Shown one piece after another: positions 5,778-8,107 of a stretch of DNA of 8,107 nt (its first letter is position 1; each line of letters opens with the position of its first letter). Made by a program: the position numbers and the translations under genes. The stretch covers positions 1 to 8,107 of the forward strand of contig CATOOY010000050.1 of NCBI GenBank assembly GCA_951801995.1, given 5' to 3'. The notes beneath the pieces were generated by a model that saw only the letters and a program-made list of their open reading frames with translations, was not told where the DNA came from and did not search any database. The DNA is from an uncultured Erysipelotrichaceae bacterium (GTDB lineage: Bacteria; Bacillota_I; Bacilli_A; RF39; UBA660).

Positions 5778-6851
5778 TCAATATTTAATAGCATACAAAA
5801 CAGAAGTATTAGTAGGTCTAGATGTATAAAAAAGAGTTCTAGGATTATAAGAAAATCCATAATTTTTATTAAATACACTTGTATATCCAGCTTGTGAAGT
5901 AAAACTATCTCCAGTAATTAAGAGGCTTGTATCTGTTTTTTCAGTCTCCGTATGAACTTCCAAATTCCCATCATACATAGTCATATGGGTATGTTTAGTA
6001 GCATCCTGATGAGTACCAACACTAGAACCACTTCCTTGTCCACTATGTCCATTAGTTCCCGTTCCTCTTAAGAATTCTCCTCTTAAATCGGGTACAGCAA
6101 AAGTGCTGCTTCCATTTCCACCATAATAATTAAAACGCCCAAACCCTTTTTTAATAGCATTCGCTAAATCAGGGTAAGCACTTATATTATATACCTTTCC
6201 ATCACAAGCCAAATATCCTTCTGGAACACTTGTCCCTGCTAGATATGTAATAACAGTCCCTGACACTACTTGTTTTTTTTCGGAAGCCGTCAGTCTAGTT
6301 TCTAAACCAATCACTTTTTTATCCAATTCAGTTTTGCTTGTTTCCAAAGCACTTATTTTTTCTTCCAATTCTTTTATCTTTATAGAAGACTCTTCTTTCT
6401 CAATTTCTCCTGTTTCACTATTTATGTTACAATTACTATCTTTTAAGGTTACTTTTAGTTCAGATACACTTTTACAGGCACAGTATGTATCTGTGCAAAT
6501 ACCAATTGCACTATCTCCATTTGAATGTATTTGTAATATTCCTGTTTTTGGCATTTTTCCTGTGAATTTTAGTGTTTCTTTGCTATTTGTCTCTAAAACA
6601 AATTTTCCTTCACTTACTTTGAAATCATATCTTTCTGTTTCTTCTTTTTTAGACATTTCTTCCATGTAATATAGATTGCCTGCTTTTAATATTCCATAGG
6701 CACTATCTACTAAGGCATTTTTCTTGGATTTTTCTACTGTATTTACTATAATAGGAATTGTTATTAAAGCGATTACCGCTATTATTACAATAACAGCTAA
6801 TAATTCTATTAGGGTAAATCCTTTACTTAATTTGCCCCCCCCCCATTTCAC
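5778..6851 (-). CDS. Chimeric prepilin: pilin N-terminus, coiled coil, phage tail-collar domain
   Basis: With the GTG at 6851 the frame encodes 357 residues. Gly11 followed by FTLIELLAVIVIIAVIALIT (12-31) is a prepilin cleavage site and pilin helix. Residues 35-145 form a small globular part with cysteines 119, 124, 126 and 141. Residues 156-190 are a coiled coil, with a/d positions Leu162, Ile166, Leu169, Leu176, Val180, Leu183 and Leu187. About 199-265 is a phage tail-collar domain (GTVITYLAG...PEGYLACDGK...FAVPDLRGEFLRGTG). The tail is Gly/Ser-rich with an HxH motif (HTH, 287-289) and ends in SRPTN...YAIKY, typical of tail-fibre ends. A likely role is a trimeric surface adhesin on a pilin anchor (inference). 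The real start is probably ATG 6864, behind GAAAGTAGG at the same spacing as the other prepilin gene. It is out of frame because of the 10-G tract at 6835-6844. With 9 G it would give 361 residues. A TAG at 6860-6858 blocks upstream extension of the GTG frame. Confidence 0.85.
   Translation of the reverse strand: MKWGGGKLSKGFTLIELLAVIVIIAVIALITIPIIVNTVEKSKKNALVDSAYGILKAGNLYYMEEMSKKEETERYDFKVSEGKFVLETNSKETLKFTGKMPKTGILQIHSNGDSAIGICTDTYCACKSVSELKVTLKDSNCNINSETGEIEKEESSIKIKELEEKISALETSKTELDKKVIGLETRLTASEKKQVVSGTVITYLAGTSVPEGYLACDGKVYNISAYPDLANAIKKGFGRFNYYGGNGSSTFAVPDLRGEFLRGTGTNGHSGQGSGSSVGTHQDATKHTHMTMYDGNLEVHTETEKTDTSLLITGDSFTSQAGYTSVFNKNYGFSYNPRTLFYTSRPTNTSVLYAIKY
6835..6844 (-). repeat. Ten-base poly-G tract, candidate phase-variation switch
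   Basis: Ten consecutive G on the coding strand, in very AT-rich DNA, between the start codon and the prepilin cleavage site of the collar-domain prepilin. With 10 G, ATG 6864 reads 13 codons and stops, while GTG 6851 is in frame. With 9 or 12 G, ATG 6864 (and ATG 6846) is in frame. With 11 G neither ATG nor GTG is in frame. Slipped-strand mispairing at such tracts is a known basis of on/off switching. A sequencing length error is possible. Confidence 0.8.
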
Positions 6852-6890
6852 TATTTGCTAACATAAACTACCTACTTTCTCAATATTATT

Positions 6891-6919
6891 ATCATAGCAC
6901 AAAATAAAATGTATTACAA
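6891..6919 (-). promoter_or_regulatory. Vegetative promoter of the collar-domain prepilin
   Basis: Read on the minus strand: TTGTAA, 17 bases, then TATGAT preceded by TGC (extended -10). This is a good SigA-type promoter placing the RNA start about 20 bases before ATG 6864, with GAAAGTAGG in the leader. Because the promoter is sound, the frame problem at the G tract is unlikely to reflect a dead gene. Confidence 0.7.
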
Positions 6920-6985
6920 TAGAAGCAACAAATAGAAAAAATGTATAATTTATTTTCAATATCATATAATTTCTTAGGTGATTAT

Positions 6986-7768
6986 ATGAAATATAAAATA
7001 GGAGATTTAGTCACTCGAAAATCATATGGAAATGATCTAGTTTTTAAAATTATTGCTACAAATGAAACAGAATATATATTAAAAGGAATCTATGTAAGAT
7101 TGTATGCAGATAGTAAAGAAGAAGATTTAGAAATTTACAAAGAAGAAAAAGAAGAAGAAGAAAAAGAATTTAAAGAAAGATTAAAAGAAGAAAATATATT
7201 AAATAGAGATGAATATTTCTACCTCCCAGGTAAAATACTCCACATTGATGGAGATAATGAATATCTAAATAAGTGCTTAGACTTTTATAAAGAAGCAAAT
7301 CTATGGGCAATAGGAGTATGTAAAAAAGAAGAAGAAATAGCCCCATCCCTAGAAGAACTTTTAAAAGAACACAATCCTAATATTCTTGTTTTAACAGGGC
7401 ATGATGCTTATTATAAAAAAAAGGGAGATATAAATGAACTAAACGCATATAAAAATAGTATTCATTTTATAAATGCTGTAAACGTAGCAAGAAAGTATGA
7501 AGACAGCCATGAAAAACTAATTATTATTGCAGGAGCCTGTCAATCGAATTATGATGAACTTATTCGTGCTGGAGCCAACTTTGCATCTAGTCCTAAAAGA
7601 ATAAATATCCATGCTTTAGATCCAGCAATTATAGCTTCTAGTATCAGTCTTTCTGATATTACAATGGATATTGACTTAAAAAAAATTATTGAAAAAACAA
7701 AATATGGAAAAGATGGTATAGGTGGTATTAAAACAAAAGGAACCATGTATATAGGGTACCCTAGATAG
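6986..7768 (+). CDS. yabG: YabG, sporulation-specific protease
   Basis: A 260-residue protein of the YabG (peptidase U57) family, made during sporulation and trimming spore coat/cortex proteins such as SpoIVA and SafA in Bacillus and CspB-A and preproSleC in Clostridioides. The start MKYKIGDLVTRKSYGNDLVFKI matches the family. His139 in LTGHDAYY and Cys185 in IAGACQSNYDE are 46 residues apart, as are the His and Cys reported as catalytic in the C. difficile enzyme. RAGANFASSPKRINIHALDP follows. An acidic/lysine-rich stretch (about 44-75, rich in GAA and AAA codons) separates the N-terminal SH3-like part from the protease part. ATG 6986 is chosen over 6941 because AGGTG lies six bases upstream and homology begins there. 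It is slightly shorter than Bacillus YabG (about 290). Its stop overlaps the veg ribosome binding site. Confidence 0.93.
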   Translation: MKYKIGDLVTRKSYGNDLVFKIIATNETEYILKGIYVRLYADSKEEDLEIYKEEKEEEEKEFKERLKEENILNRDEYFYLPGKILHIDGDNEYLNKCLDFYKEANLWAIGVCKKEEEIAPSLEELLKEHNPNILVLTGHDAYYKKKGDINELNAYKNSIHFINAVNVARKYEDSHEKLIIIAGACQSNYDELIRAGANFASSPKRINIHALDPAIIASSISLSDITMDIDLKKIIEKTKYGKDGIGGIKTKGTMYIGYPR

Positions 7769-7775
7769 GAGAAAT

Positions 7776-7991
7776 ATGACAATTAACGAAATCAAAGACG
7801 ATTTAAAAAACCATTTAGGAAAAGAAGCTACAATCAATCATAATATGGGAAGAAATAAATATGAAACATATCATGTTGTAATAAAAGAACTTTATGATTA
7901 TATATTTCTAGTAGAAGAAAAAGAAAATGCTAGAAAGAAATCTTTTAGTTATACAGATGTAATTACCAAAACAATCAAAATAAATTACTAA
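7776..7991 (+). CDS. veg: Veg family protein
   Basis: A 71-residue protein (Bacillus Veg is 86). It keeps the family order INEIKDDLKNHLGKEATI, a GRNKYETYHVVIKELYDYIFLVE core, and SYTDVITKTIKI near the end. Veg is a small cytosolic protein that in Bacillus subtilis is very strongly expressed and promotes biofilm gene expression by opposing SinR. Its biochemical activity is not well defined. The start lies 7 bases after the yabG stop, behind TAGGAGA, which includes that stop. The yabG-veg order is the same as in Bacillus, which supports both names. No promoter of its own was seen between the two genes, unlike the strong separate veg promoter in Bacillus. Confidence 0.9.
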   Translation: MTINEIKDDLKNHLGKEATINHNMGRNKYETYHVVIKELYDYIFLVEEKENARKKSFSYTDVITKTIKINY

Positions 7992-8018
7992 CTTTACACA
8001 AAAAAAACAAATGAATGA

Positions 8019-8047
8019 TTGACAAAAAATAAAAAACTAGATACAAT
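8019..8047 (+). promoter_or_regulatory. Strong SigA-type promoter upstream of the last gene
   Basis: A perfect TTGACA, 17 bases, then TACAAT (5 of 6). It is followed about 25 bases later by GGAGGGAG and a start codon. It is the best vegetative promoter in the window. It lies downstream of veg and so drives the gene at the right edge. Confidence 0.8.
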
Positions 8048-8077
8048 GAAAATGTATAGAATATATACTGGAGGGAG

Positions 8078-8107
8078 ATGAATTACTTGGAGATTACATC
8101 AGTAAAA
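8078..8107 (+). CDS. Start of a gene cut by the right edge, possibly SpoVG
   Basis: The frame reads MNYLEITSVK to the window end. ATG 8078 lies directly against GGAGGGAG, very close for initiation. TTG 8087, in the same frame, has more normal spacing and would give (M)EITSVK, which resembles SpoVG starts such as MEVTDVRLRR. SpoVG is a small DNA/RNA-binding regulator encoded a few genes beyond veg in Bacillus, so the location also fits. With ten codons visible, the name is only a suggestion. Confidence 0.4.
   Translation, partial: MNYLEITSVK

Noticed and set aside
5740..5780. Target-site duplication flanking the IS remnant
   Set aside because: The bases outside the two ends (GCTC and CTAC) do not match. 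The facing TTT/AAA are inverted and belong to the repeats or hairpins.
5585..5788. Open frame of 67 codons on the plus strand
   Set aside because: It lies in the IS remnant opposite the transposase fragment, crosses the right inverted repeat, has no ribosome binding site and resembles no known family.
5778..6140. Diversity-generating retroelement target at the collar protein C-terminus
   Set aside because: No template repeat, reverse transcriptase or adenine-biased variable repeat is seen. The C-terminus looks like an ordinary tail-fibre end.
6334..6669. Plus-strand open frame of 111 codons inside the collar-domain prepilin gene
   Set aside because: It is antisense to a well-supported gene, with low-complexity Ser/Leu/Phe composition expected from the reverse of an AT-rich coding strand.
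6941..6970. SigE-like promoter before yabG (GTATAAT then CATATAAT)
   Set aside because: The -10-like box fits the SigE consensus fairly well, but the -35 is poor and the implied RNA start would fall within the ribosome binding site. A sporulation promoter is expected but not shown.
1..8107. CRISPR array, tRNA, rRNA or riboswitch
   Set aside because: No regularly spaced direct repeats, tRNA-like cloverleaf or recognisable riboswitch core was seen on either strand. Leaders are too short for a riboswitch.

Overview
The DNA is AT-rich, uses strong AGGAGG-type ribosome binding sites and codes on both strands with short gaps. It carries three sporulation-linked genes (gerQ, yabG, veg) beside glycolytic and acetate-type enzymes. 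This points to a spore-forming, fermentative, low-GC member of the Bacillota, plausibly an uncultured gut Bacilli/Erysipelotrichia-like lineage. The exact taxon cannot be read from the window.

Layout. (1) About 1-1155, minus strand: a surface-protein pair. A type IV prepilin-like protein is followed 8 bases later by a membrane-anchored protein with a C1q/TNF-like domain. The two share a 28-residue motif. A scrap of a further gene may lie at the left edge. (2) About 1204-4105, minus strand: pduL-mutM-pyk. A good extended -10 promoter precedes pduL and a hairpin terminator follows pyk. (3) About 4179-5141, plus strand: gerQ (spore coat/germination), then a LemA-like membrane protein with its own promoter. 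(4) About 5143-5775: no intact gene. This stretch holds a decayed, internally deleted IS1182-like insertion sequence with 18-bp imperfect inverted ends, lying between two hairpins. (5) 5778-6864, minus strand: a chimeric prepilin, made of a pilin leader and helix, a coiled coil and a phage tail-collar domain. A run of ten G bases lies next to its start. (6) 6986-8107, plus strand: yabG and veg, then a consensus promoter and the first codons of another gene, possibly spoVG.

The most interesting reading is that the chimeric prepilin is a phase-variable surface adhesin. Its well-placed ATG (6864), with a good ribosome binding site, is out of frame with the body when the tract has 10 G, as here. 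A 9-G tract would restore one frame encoding a normal prepilin leader (MLANSEMGGGKLSKG, then FTLIE). Only a poorly placed GTG is in frame at 10 G. Together with the prepilin/C1q-like pair at the other end of the window, this suggests a modular surface-display system that mounts phage-fibre-like and C1q-like binding domains on pilin or membrane anchors. Pilin export and assembly genes are not in the window, so assembly into a pilus is inference.
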